Below are positions 52,049-62,085 of a stretch of DNA of 64,000 nucleotides, piece after piece. A model generated the notes under the pieces. The model saw nothing but the letters and a program-made list of their open reading frames with translations, was not told where the DNA came from and searched no databases. How positions within the stretch are numbered: position 1 is the stretch's first letter; every line of letters starts with the position of its first letter. Origin of the DNA: Actinomyces sp. (GTDB taxonomy: Bacteria; Actinomycetota; Actinomycetes; Actinomycetales; Actinomycetaceae); contig JALCNR010000003.1 of NCBI GenBank assembly GCA_022649165.1, forward strand, positions 62,001 to 126,000, in the 5' to 3' direction. The position numbers were made by a program, and so were the translations under genes.

Positions 52049-54621
52049 CGGGCCACCTCCGCTGTGGCGCTCAATGCCACCAGGGACCCGGCGGCCCCCA
52101 GCGACTCATGGACGAACGATCCCTGCGAGCATTCGGGCACCCACACGACGTGGTCGGGCAGATCCGCGGGCTCCGCGGGGAGCGTGATCGAGCCGCGGTC
52201 GGTGGACACCGTCAGGCGGCCGCCCTCCGCGACCCCCGCCTCGGCCAGCGTCCGGCTCGAGGCCAGGGCCACCGGGCGGCGGGCCGATCCCGCCAGCCAC
52301 GGCGCGCCGTCCTGAAGCCGTCCGGCGTCGAGCATGGGCTTGTGCGTGGCGAGCACGGCCTGGCCCTCCGCGATCGCGGCGGGTGGCCGGGCGTCGACCA
52401 GGTCGAACGCGGGACGCGCGCCCGACCAGTCCATCAGGGGGTTGACCTCGTCGTACAGGTCGGTCAACGTCTCGACCCCCAGGTCGACCCCGAACTCCCC
52501 GGCGAGGCGCGACAGGACGTCGCGGTCGGTCAGCGAACGGGCGGAGACGGCCTGGCCGAACGGGCGGAGACGGCCCTCCCAGTTGATGAAGGTCCCGTTC
52601 TTCTCCAGCGGCGGGGCCACCGGCAGCACGACGTCGGCCAGCTCCGTGACCTCGGAGGCGCGCACCTCCAGGGAGACCACGAACCCGGCGGCGCGGACCG
52701 CCTGGGCCGCGGCGGCGGGGTCCTCGAAGTCGCGCAGGTCCACGCCGCCGACCACGAGGGCGCTGACATCGCCCGTCGCGGTGCCCGCGAGGATCTGGGC
52801 GGCGTCCCTCCCGCGTTCGGCGGGCAGGCCGTCCCAGCGGAGCGAGCCGCGGGCGTCCTCGTCGTCGAGGGGGCGTCCGAAAGGCAGCAGCCCCGGGAGC
52901 AGACCCGCCTCGACGGCGGCCCGGTCCCCGGAGCGGCGCGGCACCCACTGCAGGCGGGCGCCGCTGGCGTCGGCCAGGCGCGCCACGGCGGACAGCAGGC
53001 CGGGCACGCGCGCAGCGCGCTCGCCGACCAGGATGACGCCGGAGTCGGACAGCGCCCCCAGGAGCGCCGCGTTGGCACCGTCCTCAGCGATCGAGGCGAC
53101 GACCTCGACCTCGGTGCCGGGAGCCGCGCGGAGGACCTCGGCGGACAGTTTCGCGGAGCCCGCGCTCGTGAAGGGCGCGACGGTGGCGACCTTCACGGAG
53201 CCGGCGAGCACGCCCTTGCGCAGGCGCAGGAAGATCGAGCCGCACTCGTCCTCGGGCTCCAGGGCGACGAGCAGCACCTGGCCCGCCCTCTCCAGGTCGG
53301 CGTAGGTCACGCCCAGGCCGGAACCCGCGACGCGGGAGGCCAGGAATTGGCGCTCTTCCTCGCTGTGGGAGCGGGCGCGCGCGTCGACGGAGTCCGTGTG
53401 GAGGACGGTGCGCGCGAACTTCGACCATGCCCAGGCGTCCTCGAAGGTGAGGCGCCCGCCGGGCAGCAGGCCCGCGCCGCCCTTCGCGGCGGCCTCCTCC
53501 AGGCCGCGGCGGGCGCGGTCCAGGGCGTCGGACCACGAGGTCGCGACGAGCTCGCCGCCCTCGCGCACCAGGGGCATCGTCAGGCGGGACTCCTTGTCCC
53601 ACTCGAAGGCGAAGCGGTCCTTGTCGGTGATCCACTCCTCGTTGACCTCCGGATCGTTGCCCGCCATCCGCCGGACGACCTCGCCGCGCCGCACGTCGAT
53701 GCGGATGGCGGAGCCGGAGGCGTCCTGCTCGCTCACCGAGGGCGTCGACACGAGGTCGAAGGGGCGCGAGCGGAACCGGTAGCTCGACGCCGTGAGCGCG
53801 CCGACCGGGCAGATCTGGATGACGTTGCCGGAGAAGTAGGAAGCGAAGGCGCGTCCCGACTGGTCCCTGGCCGACTCGGGGAGGTCCCCACCGTCGAAAG
53901 AGTCCAGGATCCCGGCCTGGCCGAAGGGACCCGAGATCTCGGCGGCGCGCACGCCCTGCGCCTTCGGGTCGTGGAAGCCCAGGACCTGCGTGTCGAAGGC
54001 GCCGATCTGCTCGCCGACGAACACGTGGTCGTCCGTGGGGGCCGTCCCGCCGCCCCGGCCCTGGAGGTCGATGAAGGCGTCACCGGCGATCTCCTTGCCG
54101 AAGCGCACGCAGCGCTGGCACAGGATGCAGCGCTCCCGGTCCAGGAGGATCTGGCTGGTCAGGCGCATCGGCTTGGGATAGGTGCGTTTGGCGTCCGCGA
54201 AACGGGACGTCCCGCGCCCCTCGGTCATCGCCTGGTTCTGCAGGGGGCACTCCCCGCCCTTGTCGCAGATCGGGCAGTCCAGCGGGTGGTTGATGAGGAG
54301 GAACTCCATCACGCCATGCTGGGCCTTGCGGGCCATCTCCGAGGTGTGCTGGGTGCGCACGACCATGCCCGGGCTGACGGTCTGCGCGCATGAGGGCTGG
54401 GGCTTCGGCACGAAGCGGAGCTCGCCCGTCTTGCGGTCGGGCATGCCGACCTCGACGAGGCACTGCCGGCAGGCGGCCACGGGCTTGAGCAGCGGGTGGT
54501 CGCAGAAGCGCGGGATCCGGATCCCGGCCTGCTCGGCCGCCCGGATGACCAGCGTCCCCTTCGGGACGCTCAGGTGGACGTCGTCGATGGTGACGTCGAC
54601 CAGATCGGCGGCCTCGCTCAT
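52045..54621 (-). CDS. nuoG: NADH-quinone oxidoreductase subunit G
   Basis: An 858-residue subunit that carries several iron-sulfur clusters. The 2Fe-2S ligands are in RFCDHPLLKPVAACRQC and PSCAQ; the His/Cys cluster in NHPLDCPICDKGGECPLQ; two further sets in RCILCQRCVRFG and QICPVGALTA. A degenerate molybdopterin-type domain makes up the remainder. ATG overlaps the nuoF stop (ATGA). Confidence 0.97.
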   Translation of the reverse strand: MSEAADLVDVTIDDVHLSVPKGTLVIRAAEQAGIRIPRFCDHPLLKPVAACRQCLVEVGMPDRKTGELRFVPKPQPSCAQTVSPGMVVRTQHTSEMARKAQHGVMEFLLINHPLDCPICDKGGECPLQNQAMTEGRGTSRFADAKRTYPKPMRLTSQILLDRERCILCQRCVRFGKEIAGDAFIDLQGRGGGTAPTDDHVFVGEQIGAFDTQVLGFHDPKAQGVRAAEISGPFGQAGILDSFDGGDLPESARDQSGRAFASYFSGNVIQICPVGALTASSYRFRSRPFDLVSTPSVSEQDASGSAIRIDVRRGEVVRRMAGNDPEVNEEWITDKDRFAFEWDKESRLTMPLVREGGELVATSWSDALDRARRGLEEAAAKGGAGLLPGGRLTFEDAWAWSKFARTVLHTDSVDARARSHSEEERQFLASRVAGSGLGVTYADLERAGQVLLVALEPEDECGSIFLRLRKGVLAGSVKVATVAPFTSAGSAKLSAEVLRAAPGTEVEVVASIAEDGANAALLGALSDSGVILVGERAARVPGLLSAVARLADASGARLQWVPRRSGDRAAVEAGLLPGLLPFGRPLDDEDARGSLRWDGLPAERGRDAAQILAGTATGDVSALVVGGVDLRDFEDPAAAAQAVRAAGFVVSLEVRASEVTELADVVLPVAPPLEKNGTFINWEGRLRPFGQAVSARSLTDRDVLSRLAGEFGVDLGVETLTDLYDEVNPLMDWSGARPAFDLVDARPPAAIAEGQAVLATHKPMLDAGRLQDGAPWLAGSARRPVALASSRTLAEAGVAEGGRLTVSTDRGSITLPAEPADLPDHVVWVPECSQGSFVHESLGAAGSLVALSATAEVAR

Positions 54622-55919
54622 CGGACACCTCCTCGCTGGTAGTTGGCGGACGCCTCGTAGGGGAACAGCTCGCGCGCGGGCGTGGTCAGCCCGGCCTCGA
54701 ACTCGTCGCGGAACTTCGCGATGCCGGACCTCACCGGGGTGGCGGCGGCGTCCCCCAGAGCGCAGAAGCTGCGTCCGGCGATGTTGCCCGCGATCTCCTC
54801 CAGGAGGTCGACGTCGCCGGGAAGCCCCTGCCCCCTCTCCAGGCGCAGCAGGATCTGCTTGAGCCAGTAGGTCCCCTCACGGCACGGGGTGCATTTGCCG
54901 CAGGACTCGTGCTGGTAGAACTCCACCCATCGCGTCACCACGCGCACGACGGAGGTGGTCTCGTCGAAGACCTGCAGCGAGCGGGTGCCGAGCATGGATC
55001 CGGCGCCGACCACGGACTCATAGTCCAGGGGCACGTCCAGCTCCGCCTCCGTGAAGATCGGGCTGGAGGATCCGCCGGGCGTCCAGAACTTCAGATGGTG
55101 GCCCGGGCGGATGCCGCCGGCCATGTCGAGGATCTCGCGCATCGTGATGCCGAAGGGGGCCTCGAACTGGCCGGGGTGGGCGACGTGGCCGGAGAGGGAG
55201 AAGATGCCGTGGCCCTTCGATTTCTCCGTGCCCATCGAGGCGTACCACTCGGCCGACTCCCGGAAGATCTCGGGGACCTGGCTGATGGTCTCGACGTTGT
55301 TGACCGCGGTGGGACGGGCGTAGAGGCCCTCGGCCGCCGGGAAGGGGGGCTTGAGCCTGGGGTGCCCGCGGTGTCCCTCCAGGGAGTCCAGGAGCGCCGT
55401 CTCCTCGCCGCAGATGTAGGCTCCGGCGCCGGCGTGCGCGGTGATCCTCAGACCGCCCAGAAGCCCGGCGTCCTCGGCCTCCTTGATGGCCGAGAGGAGC
55501 CGGCGGTAGGCGTGGGGGACCTCGCCCCGCAGGTAGATGAACGCGTGATGGCAGTTGAGCGCCCGCGACCCGATGATGACGCCCTCGACCAGGGCGTGGG
55601 GGTTCGCCATGAGCAGGGGGACATCCTTGCAGGCGCCCGGCTCGGACTCGTCGGAGTTGACCACGAGGTAGCGGGGCAGGCCGTCGTCGGGAGGCAGGAA
55701 GGACCATTTGAGACCGGTCGGGAACCCGGCGCCTCCGCGACCGCGCAGGCCCGCGGCCTTGACGACGTCGATGATCTCGGCGGCCGTCATCGTGTTCGCG
55801 CGGGCCAGTCCCTCGTACCCGCCGCGGCTGCGGTACGACTCGAGCGTCCAGGACCGATCCTCGCCCCATCCGCGGGTGAGGACGGGCGTCAGGGTGGACG
55901 GTGCGGAGTAGGTGGTCAC
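54618..55919 (-). CDS. nuoF: NADH-quinone oxidoreductase subunit F
   Basis: A 433-residue flavoprotein, the site of NADH oxidation. FMN/NADH loops are RGRGGAGFPTGLKWSF and GAGAYICGEETALL; the 4Fe-4S ligands are ESCGKCTPCREGT with a distant Cys in SFCALGDAA. The GTG start overlaps nuoE by four bases. Confidence 0.97.
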   Translation of the reverse strand: MTTYSAPSTLTPVLTRGWGEDRSWTLESYRSRGGYEGLARANTMTAAEIIDVVKAAGLRGRGGAGFPTGLKWSFLPPDDGLPRYLVVNSDESEPGACKDVPLLMANPHALVEGVIIGSRALNCHHAFIYLRGEVPHAYRRLLSAIKEAEDAGLLGGLRITAHAGAGAYICGEETALLDSLEGHRGHPRLKPPFPAAEGLYARPTAVNNVETISQVPEIFRESAEWYASMGTEKSKGHGIFSLSGHVAHPGQFEAPFGITMREILDMAGGIRPGHHLKFWTPGGSSSPIFTEAELDVPLDYESVVGAGSMLGTRSLQVFDETTSVVRVVTRWVEFYQHESCGKCTPCREGTYWLKQILLRLERGQGLPGDVDLLEEIAGNIAGRSFCALGDAAATPVRSGIAKFRDEFEAGLTTPARELFPYEASANYQRGGVR

Positions 55920-56659
55920 TTCTCCCCCTCCTTGGTGGTAGACGAGGGCGACGCCGTCTCGCCGGCGCCGGCCCCGGCGGTCGCCGCGGGCTCCTCGGCG
56001 GGCACGGGAGCCGTCCAGCCGTTCCCGTCGGCGATGCCCAGCCCCAGGGTGGAGGCCTCCCCGGCGCTCGGCCCCTCGTCGACGTGCCCGTCGAGGAATC
56101 CGGCGAGGACGTGTTCGTTGTGCCGGAAGGTCGGCACCGTCTCGGGGCCCCGGGTCGGGTGCAGCGGGCGCCCGGCCTCGATGTCGTCGACGAGGGCGAC
56201 CGCCGAATCCGGCGTCTGATTGTCGAAGAACTCCCAGTTCACCATGACGACCGGCGCGTAGTCGCAAGCCGCATTGCATTCGAGGCGTTCCAGTGTGATC
56301 CTGCCGGACTCGCTGGTCTCATCCGTGCCGATGCCGAGGCGCTCGGAGACGGCCTCCCAGATGTCGTCCCCGCCCAGCACGGCGCACACGGCGTTCGTGC
56401 ACACGCCGACCAGGTAGTCGCCGGTGGGATGGCGCTTGTACTGCGTGTAGAACGTCGCCACCGCCGAGACCTCGGGGCGGGTGATCCCCAGGATGCCCGC
56501 GCACAGCGCGATGCCGTCCGCGCTGACGTAGCCGTCCTCGGACTGGACCAAGTGGAGCATCGGCAGCAGGGCCGAGCGCTCGTGGCCGCTCGGGTACCGC
56601 GCGATGATCTCGGCGGCCTCACTGCGCAGGCGGGCCTCCGCCTCAGGGGTGTAGCTCAT
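55916..56659 (-). CDS. nuoE: NADH-quinone oxidoreductase subunit E
   Basis: A thioredoxin-fold 2Fe-2S subunit. The four ligands are in [13 protein letters not shown] and [15 protein letters not shown]. The normal 165-residue protein is followed by about 80 residues of acidic, Ala/Gly-rich tail (247 total). The ATG overlaps the nuoD stop. Confidence 0.96.
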   Translation of the reverse strand: MSYTPEAEARLRSEAAEIIARYPSGHERSALLPMLHLVQSEDGYVSADGIALCAGILGITRPEVSAVATFYTQYKRHPTGDYLVGVCTNAVCAVLGGDDIWEAVSERLGIGTDETSESGRITLERLECNAACDYAPVVMVNWEFFDNQTPDSAVALVDDIEAGRPLHPTRGPETVPTFRHNEHVLAGFLDGHVDEGPSAGEASTLGLGIADGNGWTAPVPAEEPAATAGAGAGETASPSSTTKEGEK

Positions 56660-58008
56660 CGGTCGACGCCTCCCAGGACCGGGTCGATGCTGGCCAGACA
56701 CATGATGAGATCGGCCAATTGACCGCCCTCGGCCATCATGGCCAGGGACTGCAGGTTGTGGAACGAGGGATCCCGGAAGTGCGCCCGGTAGGGGCGCGTC
56801 CCCCCGTCGGAGACCAGGTGGACGCCGGCGATCCCCTTCGCGTGCTCGACGAGCTGGTAGGCCTGCCCGGCGGGCACGTGGAAGCCCTCGGTGACCAGCT
56901 TGAAGTGGTGGATCAGGGACTCCATGGACTGCCCCATGATCGTCGAGATGTGCTCGAGCGAGTTCCCCTGCCCGTCCGTGGCGACGCTGAGCTGAGCGGG
57001 CCAGGCGATCGCCGGGTCGTCGACCATGACGGGCTGCCCCTCGGTGGCCTCGAGGCGGTCGAGGACCTGGTTGACGATGCGCAGCGACTGGTAGCACTCG
57101 TCGAAGCGGACCATCGCGCGGTTGTAGCAGTCGCTCTTGTCATAGGTCGGGACGTCGAACTCGTAGTCCTCATACCCGCAGTAGGGCCTCGTCTTGCGCA
57201 TGTCCAGCGGCAGGCCCGCAGCCTTCGCGATCGGGCCGGTGACGCCGAGCGCCGTGATCGCGGACAACGGCAGGTAGCCGATGTCGATGAAGCGCTTCTT
57301 GAAGATCGGGTTCTGCAGGGCCAGGTCCTGGAGCTGCCCGACGTCGTGGCGGACCTTCGGCAGCTTCTCGCGGATGTAGTCGACCATGCCCTGGGGCAGG
57401 TCCTGGGCGACGCCGCCGGGGCGGATATAGGCGTGGTTCATGCGCAGGCCCGTGATGCGCTCGAAAATCCGCAGGATCTCCTCGCGCCCGCGGAAGCCGA
57501 TCGTCATGAAGGTCGTGCCGCCCATCTCATTGCCCGTGGAGGCGATGGCCACGATATGGGAGGCGATCCGGTTGAGCTCCATCATGAGCACGCGGATCAG
57601 CGTCGCGCGCTCCGGAACGTCGTCCGTGATCCCCAGCAGCTTCTCGACCGCCAGGCAGTACTCGACCTCCTGGAAGAACGGGGCGACGTAGTCCATGCGG
57701 GTGCAGAACGTCACCCCCTGGGTCCACGTGCGGAACTCCATGTTCTTCTCGATGCCGGTGTGCAGGTAGCCCGTGTCGACGCGGACCTGGCGCACGACCT
57801 CGCCGTCGAGCTCGACGATCAGGCGCAGCACCCCGTGGGTCGAGGGGTGCACCGGACCGAGGTTGACGACGACCCTCTCGGTGGAGATCTTCTGGATCTC
57901 CGTGAGGACGTCCTCCCAGTCGCCGCCCTGGGCGAGGACCTCGGGGACCTCGTCGACGTCGATCGACCCCGTGCCCGGCGTCGCGTGGAATTGGTACTTC
58001 TCGCTCAT
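56656..58008 (-). CDS. nuoD: NADH-quinone oxidoreductase subunit D
   Basis: A 450-residue subunit related to the hydrogenase large subunit; with NuoB it forms the quinone pocket. Conserved [14 protein letters not shown] and [14 protein letters not shown] lie near the N-terminus, with the His and Tyr of the pocket. C-terminus ends at DPVLGGVDR. Start ATG in a TGATG overlap with nuoC. Confidence 0.97.
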   Translation of the reverse strand: MSEKYQFHATPGTGSIDVDEVPEVLAQGGDWEDVLTEIQKISTERVVVNLGPVHPSTHGVLRLIVELDGEVVRQVRVDTGYLHTGIEKNMEFRTWTQGVTFCTRMDYVAPFFQEVEYCLAVEKLLGITDDVPERATLIRVLMMELNRIASHIVAIASTGNEMGGTTFMTIGFRGREEILRIFERITGLRMNHAYIRPGGVAQDLPQGMVDYIREKLPKVRHDVGQLQDLALQNPIFKKRFIDIGYLPLSAITALGVTGPIAKAAGLPLDMRKTRPYCGYEDYEFDVPTYDKSDCYNRAMVRFDECYQSLRIVNQVLDRLEATEGQPVMVDDPAIAWPAQLSVATDGQGNSLEHISTIMGQSMESLIHHFKLVTEGFHVPAGQAYQLVEHAKGIAGVHLVSDGGTRPYRAHFRDPSFHNLQSLAMMAEGGQLADLIMCLASIDPVLGGVDR

Positions 58009-58727
58009 CAGTTGTACGACCTCCGCGTGTCGGCCGGCGGGACGGTGGCGCCCTTGTACTCGACCGGAATTCCGCCCAGGGGATAGTCCTTGCGCTGGGG
58101 ATGGCCGACCCAGTCGTCCGGCATGGCTGTGCGTGTCAGGCTCGGGTGCCCGTCGAAGACGATGCCGATGAGGTCCCAGGTCTCGCGTTCCTGCCAGTCG
58201 TTGCCCGGGTAGACGTCGACGATGGAGGGGATGTGCGGGTCGGAGTCCGGGCAGGTCACCTCCAGGCGCAGGAAGCGGTTGTGCGTCACGGACAGCAGCG
58301 GGTAGGTCGCGTGGAGTTCGCGCCCCGCGTCGGCCGGGTAGTGGACGCCGTCGGTCCCCAGGCAGAACTCGAAGCGCAGGTCCTGGTCGTCGCGCAGGTG
58401 GCGGGCGACGGTCGCCAGGTGCTCGCGGACGATGAAGAGGACGAGCTGGTCGCGGTCCACCACGACCTTCTCGATGACCTCACCCGGGGTGAGGCCGTCG
58501 GCGCTGAGCAGCTCCTCGAGGATGTCGACCACGCCGTCGAACCATCCGCCGTAGGGCCGGCCCGTCTCACCCGGCAGCGTGAAGGCCTGCTGGAGGCCGC
58601 CGAATCCCGTGGTGTCCCCGGCGTCGTGGACGCCGAAGCTGCCGTGGCGCACGGCGATCGTCTCCGGGGCGGCGGGGGATCCGGGAGCGGCCGGGCCGGC
58701 CGAGGATGCGGGGAGGTTGTCGCTCAT
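58008..58727 (-). CDS. nuoC: NADH-quinone oxidoreductase subunit C
   Basis: A 239-residue peripheral-arm subunit. The signature [20 protein letters not shown] and the C-terminal [15 protein letters not shown] are clear. The first 60 residues are Ala/Pro-rich and variable. ATG overlaps the nuoB stop. Confidence 0.96.
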   Translation of the reverse strand: MSDNLPASSAGPAAPGSPAAPETIAVRHGSFGVHDAGDTTGFGGLQQAFTLPGETGRPYGGWFDGVVDILEELLSADGLTPGEVIEKVVVDRDQLVLFIVREHLATVARHLRDDQDLRFEFCLGTDGVHYPADAGRELHATYPLLSVTHNRFLRLEVTCPDSDPHIPSIVDVYPGNDWQERETWDLIGIVFDGHPSLTRTAMPDDWVGHPQRKDYPLGGIPVEYKGATVPPADTRRSYN

Positions 58728-59278
58728 GCGAGCAGTCCCTTCATCTGATGGGTCGGGGTGGCGGCCAGGGCCGCGGCCTCGGCCTTGCGGGCGATGGCGG
58801 CGCGGTCGGCGCCCAACGGCTCCTTGGCGATCTGCTCGCGCAGGGTCAGGACGGCGTGGATGAGGGCCTCGGGCCGGGGGGGGCATCCGGGCAGGTAAAC
58901 GTCGACGGGCACGATATGGTCGCACCCTTGGACGACCGCGTAGTTGTTGAACATCCCACCTGAGGAGGCGCAGGCACCCATCGAGATCACCCATTTCGGC
59001 TCCGGCATGGCGTCGTAGGTGCGCCGGATGACCGGAGCCATCTTGTGGGACACGCGGCCCGACACGATCATGAGGTCGGAATGGCGCGGCGAGGCGCGGA
59101 AGACCTCCAGCCCGAAGCGCGACATGTCGAAACGCGGGGTCCCGGCGGCCATCATCTCGATGGCGCAGCACGCGAGCCCCATGGTGACGGGCCACTGGCT
59201 GTGCTTGCGCGCCAGCCCGAGCACCTTCTCCACACTCGTCAGCGCCACACCCGAAGGAAGGCTCTCCTCAATGCCCAT
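58724..59278 (-). CDS. nuoB: NADH-quinone oxidoreductase subunit B
   Basis: A 184-residue subunit holding cluster N2, which passes electrons to quinone. Ligands are in LACCAIEM (the tandem Cys), [12 protein letters not shown] and [11 protein letters not shown]. The ATG at 59,278 matches known lengths; the upstream frame is shadow of nuoA. Confidence 0.97.
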   Translation of the reverse strand: MGIEESLPSGVALTSVEKVLGLARKHSQWPVTMGLACCAIEMMAAGTPRFDMSRFGLEVFRASPRHSDLMIVSGRVSHKMAPVIRRTYDAMPEPKWVISMGACASSGGMFNNYAVVQGCDHIVPVDVYLPGCPPRPEALIHAVLTLREQIAKEPLGADRAAIARKAEAAALAATPTHQMKGLLA

Positions 59279-59298
59279 GTCCGTTCCTCCCCTCCCTC

Positions 59299-59658
59299 TC
59301 AGTAGTCCAGGCCGCCGCGACGCCACTCGTAGACGTACGGCACGGTGATCAGCGCGATGAACGTCAGCATCGCGCCCAGCCCGAAGGGGCCGACCTGGTC
59401 GAAGCTGACCGCCCACGGGTACATGAAGACGACCTCGATGTCGAAGATGATGAACGTCATCGCCACCAGGTAGTAGCGGACCGGGAAACGGCCCTCCTCG
59501 ATGTGCTGGGGGCCCGGGTCGATCCCGCACTCGTAGTTCTGGCTCTTGTACTTGTTGCGAACCTGGGGGCCGATGATGGTCGACAGCCCCAGCCCGCCGA
59601 TCGCCACGACCAGCGCGGCCGCCAGCATGATCAGCAACGGCACATAGGGATTGGTCAT
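59299..59658 (-). CDS. nuoA: NADH-quinone oxidoreductase subunit A
   Basis: A 119-residue subunit with three spans. The conserved YECGIDP loop and [18 protein letters not shown] helix are present. It is the first nuo gene, 79 bases downstream of the reductase gene; the ATG has GGGAGGAA. Confidence 0.97.
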   Translation of the reverse strand: MTNPYVPLLIMLAAALVVAIGGLGLSTIIGPQVRNKYKSQNYECGIDPGPQHIEEGRFPVRYYLVAMTFIIFDIEVVFMYPWAVSFDQVGPFGLGAMLTFIALITVPYVYEWRRGGLDY

Positions 59659-59737
59659 CGTTCCTCCCGTGACAATCGGTTGGGCTCCGGGGCAGTGGCT
59701 GCGGCGGGCGGACGGCCCGCGCGACGGATGCGCGGCC

Positions 59738-61021
59738 TCATGCTTTGGGCACCAGCTTCGCCAGCGTCGTGATGAGACGGTCGTCGATGTCCCCGCCCCT
59801 GCGCTCGAACCCGTCGGACAGCAGCTTGTTCACCAGCTTCATCAGGCGCGGGTGAGGCAGCCCGTAATAGGTGCACAGGTGCATGATCTGCGGGTTCTCG
59901 ATGAGGCGGACGAAGATCCGGCCCAGCGAGTAGTAGCCGCCGTATTCCTGGCGCAACTGCTCCGGATAGGCGGACAGCGCCCGGTCCACGCCGGCCCGGG
60001 AGGTCCGCGCCAGCCCCTGCGCGATCGCGGCGGCGGCCAGGCGCCCGGCCTTGAGCGCCGGAGCGATCCCCTCGCCGTTGAACGGGGAGACCATGCCCCC
60101 GGCGTCGCCGACGACCACCAGCCCCTCGATGTAGTGGGGTTTGCGGTTGAAACTCATCGGCAGCGCGGCGCTGCGCAGCGGGCCGACCTGGTTCGCGGGG
60201 GTGAAGCCCCACTCCTCGGGCAGATGCGAGGTCCATTGCGCGAAGACCTTGCGGTAGGACAGGGCCGTGGCGCGGGCCGTGGAGGACACGGAGCCCAGAC
60301 CGACGTTGACCGTGCCGTCGCCCATCGGGAAGATCCACCCGTAGCCGGGCAGCAGGTCCGACCGGCCCGGCTCGCCGCTCCACAGCTCGAGATGGGAGAC
60401 CATCCACTCCTCGTCGGACCGCGGTGAGCGGAAGTAGGTGCGGGCGGCGACCCCCATCGGGCGGCGCTCGTTCTTCTCAAGCCCCAGAGAGGTCGCCAGG
60501 CGCGCCGAGACGCCCCCGGCCTCGACGACGATCTTCGCGCGCGCCGTGACTTCCCGGGCCTGGTCGCCCCGGCCCGTACGGGCGCGCACCCCGACGACGC
60601 GGCCGTCGCCGTCCGTGAGCGCGCCGGTCACCGCGCATCCCTCGTGCAGACGAGCGCCGGCGGCCACCGCGTGGCGGATGAGGTCGTGGTCCAGGCGCAT
60701 GCGGGCCCGCGTCATGCCGTATCCGGGCAGGGAGGCCCCGTCCGGCCACTCCATCTGGATCGTGTGCCCGCCGCCGTGGACCGTCAGCCCGCGGTTGCGC
60801 GTCCAGCCCGTGGTGTCCATGCCCATGAGGACCAGCTCGTGGACGGCGGCGGGGGTCAGGCCGTCGCCGCAGATCTTGTCGCGGGGGAACTCGGACTTCT
60901 CCAGCACCACGACATCGAGGCCCAGGGCCGCCAGGTGGTAGGCGGTGGATGCCCCGGCGGGCCCGGCGCCGACGACGATGACATCGGCCGCGATGTCGCG
61001 CGCCATGTCGTCCGCCACCAT
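59738..61021 (-). CDS. Geranylgeranyl-reductase-family flavoprotein (menaquinone reductase, MenJ-like)
   Basis: A 427-residue FAD enzyme: [19 protein letters not shown] at the N-terminus, then KICGDGLTP and VVGDAGGMVSPFNGEGIAPA, the signature of geranylgeranyl reductases. In Mycobacterium the homologue MenJ saturates one isoprene of menaquinone; placement at the head of the nuo operon and near menG suggests that role. ATG with a close GGAGGAG site. Reduction of another prenyl substrate is possible. Confidence 0.85.
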   Translation of the reverse strand: MVADDMARDIAADVIVVGAGPAGASTAYHLAALGLDVVVLEKSEFPRDKICGDGLTPAAVHELVLMGMDTTGWTRNRGLTVHGGGHTIQMEWPDGASLPGYGMTRARMRLDHDLIRHAVAAGARLHEGCAVTGALTDGDGRVVGVRARTGRGDQAREVTARAKIVVEAGGVSARLATSLGLEKNERRPMGVAARTYFRSPRSDEEWMVSHLELWSGEPGRSDLLPGYGWIFPMGDGTVNVGLGSVSSTARATALSYRKVFAQWTSHLPEEWGFTPANQVGPLRSAALPMSFNRKPHYIEGLVVVGDAGGMVSPFNGEGIAPALKAGRLAAAAIAQGLARTSRAGVDRALSAYPEQLRQEYGGYYSLGRIFVRLIENPQIMHLCTYYGLPHPRLMKLVNKLLSDGFERRGGDIDDRLITTLAKLVPKA

Positions 61022-61083
61022 GTCTCCTCCGGTCATCACACATCCCGCGGAGCCGCGGCACGACGCGCCGCAGTCCACCCCGC

Positions 61084-61089
61084 AGGTTA
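61084..61089 (-). promoter_or_regulatory. -10 box for the reductase-nuo operon
   Basis: TAACCT on the minus strand, about 62 bases before the reductase ATG, in a 293-base gap that otherwise has no gene. An inverted repeat AGGCA-TGAAT-TGCCT at 61,188-61,202 in the same gap may be a regulator site. No clear -35. Confidence 0.35.
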
Positions 61090-61314
61090 GCCCGCGGGCA
61101 TCGGGACGGATGACCATCCGGGCCTTGACCTGCCGTTCCCCCCAATTGTCCCGGTCCGGGCACCGGATCGGGGTCCCGATTTCAGCAAGGCATGAATTGC
61201 CTAATTCCCCTCGCTTGCGCGGGTCGCGGGAACATCTTCCCACCCGCGCTCCGCGCGCGGGCACGAATGCGCAGAAGCTCGGATACGTGCCACAGCCCGG
61301 CGTCCGGCGCCGGC

Positions 61315-62031
61315 TCAGCTCCGGGGCTTGTACGCGCGGTGAAGGGCGACGATGCCGCCGGTGAGGTCCTTGTACTCGACGCGCTCCCACCCGCTGCGGG
61401 CGATCAGCCGCCCGAGATCCTCTTGGGGGTGCCACGCCAGGATCGACTCGACCAGGTAGTCGTAGGCGACCTCGTCGGAGGAGGCGACGCGGGCCAGGGT
61501 CCCGATGACGGCCCCCAGGTAGAAGCGGTACAGGCGCCGGAAGGCGGGATTCGGCGGGGTCGAGAACTCGCAGACGACGAGCCGTCCGCCCGGCTTGGTC
61601 ACGCGCGCCATCTCGCTCAGGGCGGCCCGCGTGTCCACGACGTTGCGCAGCCCGTAGGAGATCGTCACCGCGTCGAAGGAGTCGTCGGGGAAGCCGAGGT
61701 CGGTCGCGTCCCCCTGGACGAACTCGATGCCGGGATGGCGGCGCCGTCCGACCTCGATCATGCCCTCGGACAGGTCGCAGGCGACGACGCGGGCACCGCT
61801 GCGGGCCAGGGAGGCCGAGGAGGCGCCGGTCCCGGCCGCCAGGTCCAGGATGGTCTCGCCGGGCACCGCGCCGACCGCGGTCCGCATGGCCGCACTCCAC
61901 AGATGGTCCATGCCCCCGCTCATCAACGCGTTCATGAGGTCGTAGCGCGAGGCGACATGGTCGAACATCGACGCGACCTCCTCGGGCTGCTTGTCCAGGT
62001 CGGCGCGCAGGGTGTCACTCGTCTCGCTCAC
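61315..62031 (-). CDS. menG: Demethylmenaquinone methyltransferase
   Basis: A 238-residue SAM-dependent methyltransferase of the UbiE/MenG family, last step of menaquinone synthesis. Motif I is ILDLAAGTGASSASL; FDHVASRYDLMNALMSGGMD and VTISYGLRNVVD are characteristic, as is the C-terminal TGGIVALHRAYKP. The GTG start at 62,031 gives the family length. It is divergent from menF. Confidence 0.95.
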   Translation of the reverse strand: MSETSDTLRADLDKQPEEVASMFDHVASRYDLMNALMSGGMDHLWSAAMRTAVGAVPGETILDLAAGTGASSASLARSGARVVACDLSEGMIEVGRRRHPGIEFVQGDATDLGFPDDSFDAVTISYGLRNVVDTRAALSEMARVTKPGGRLVVCEFSTPPNPAFRRLYRFYLGAVIGTLARVASSDEVAYDYLVESILAWHPQEDLGRLIARSGWERVEYKDLTGGIVALHRAYKPRS

Positions 62032-62085
62032 GCACGCATTCTCCCATCCCGGCCGCCCGGCGCGCCCGCCGTTACCATGGGCGCC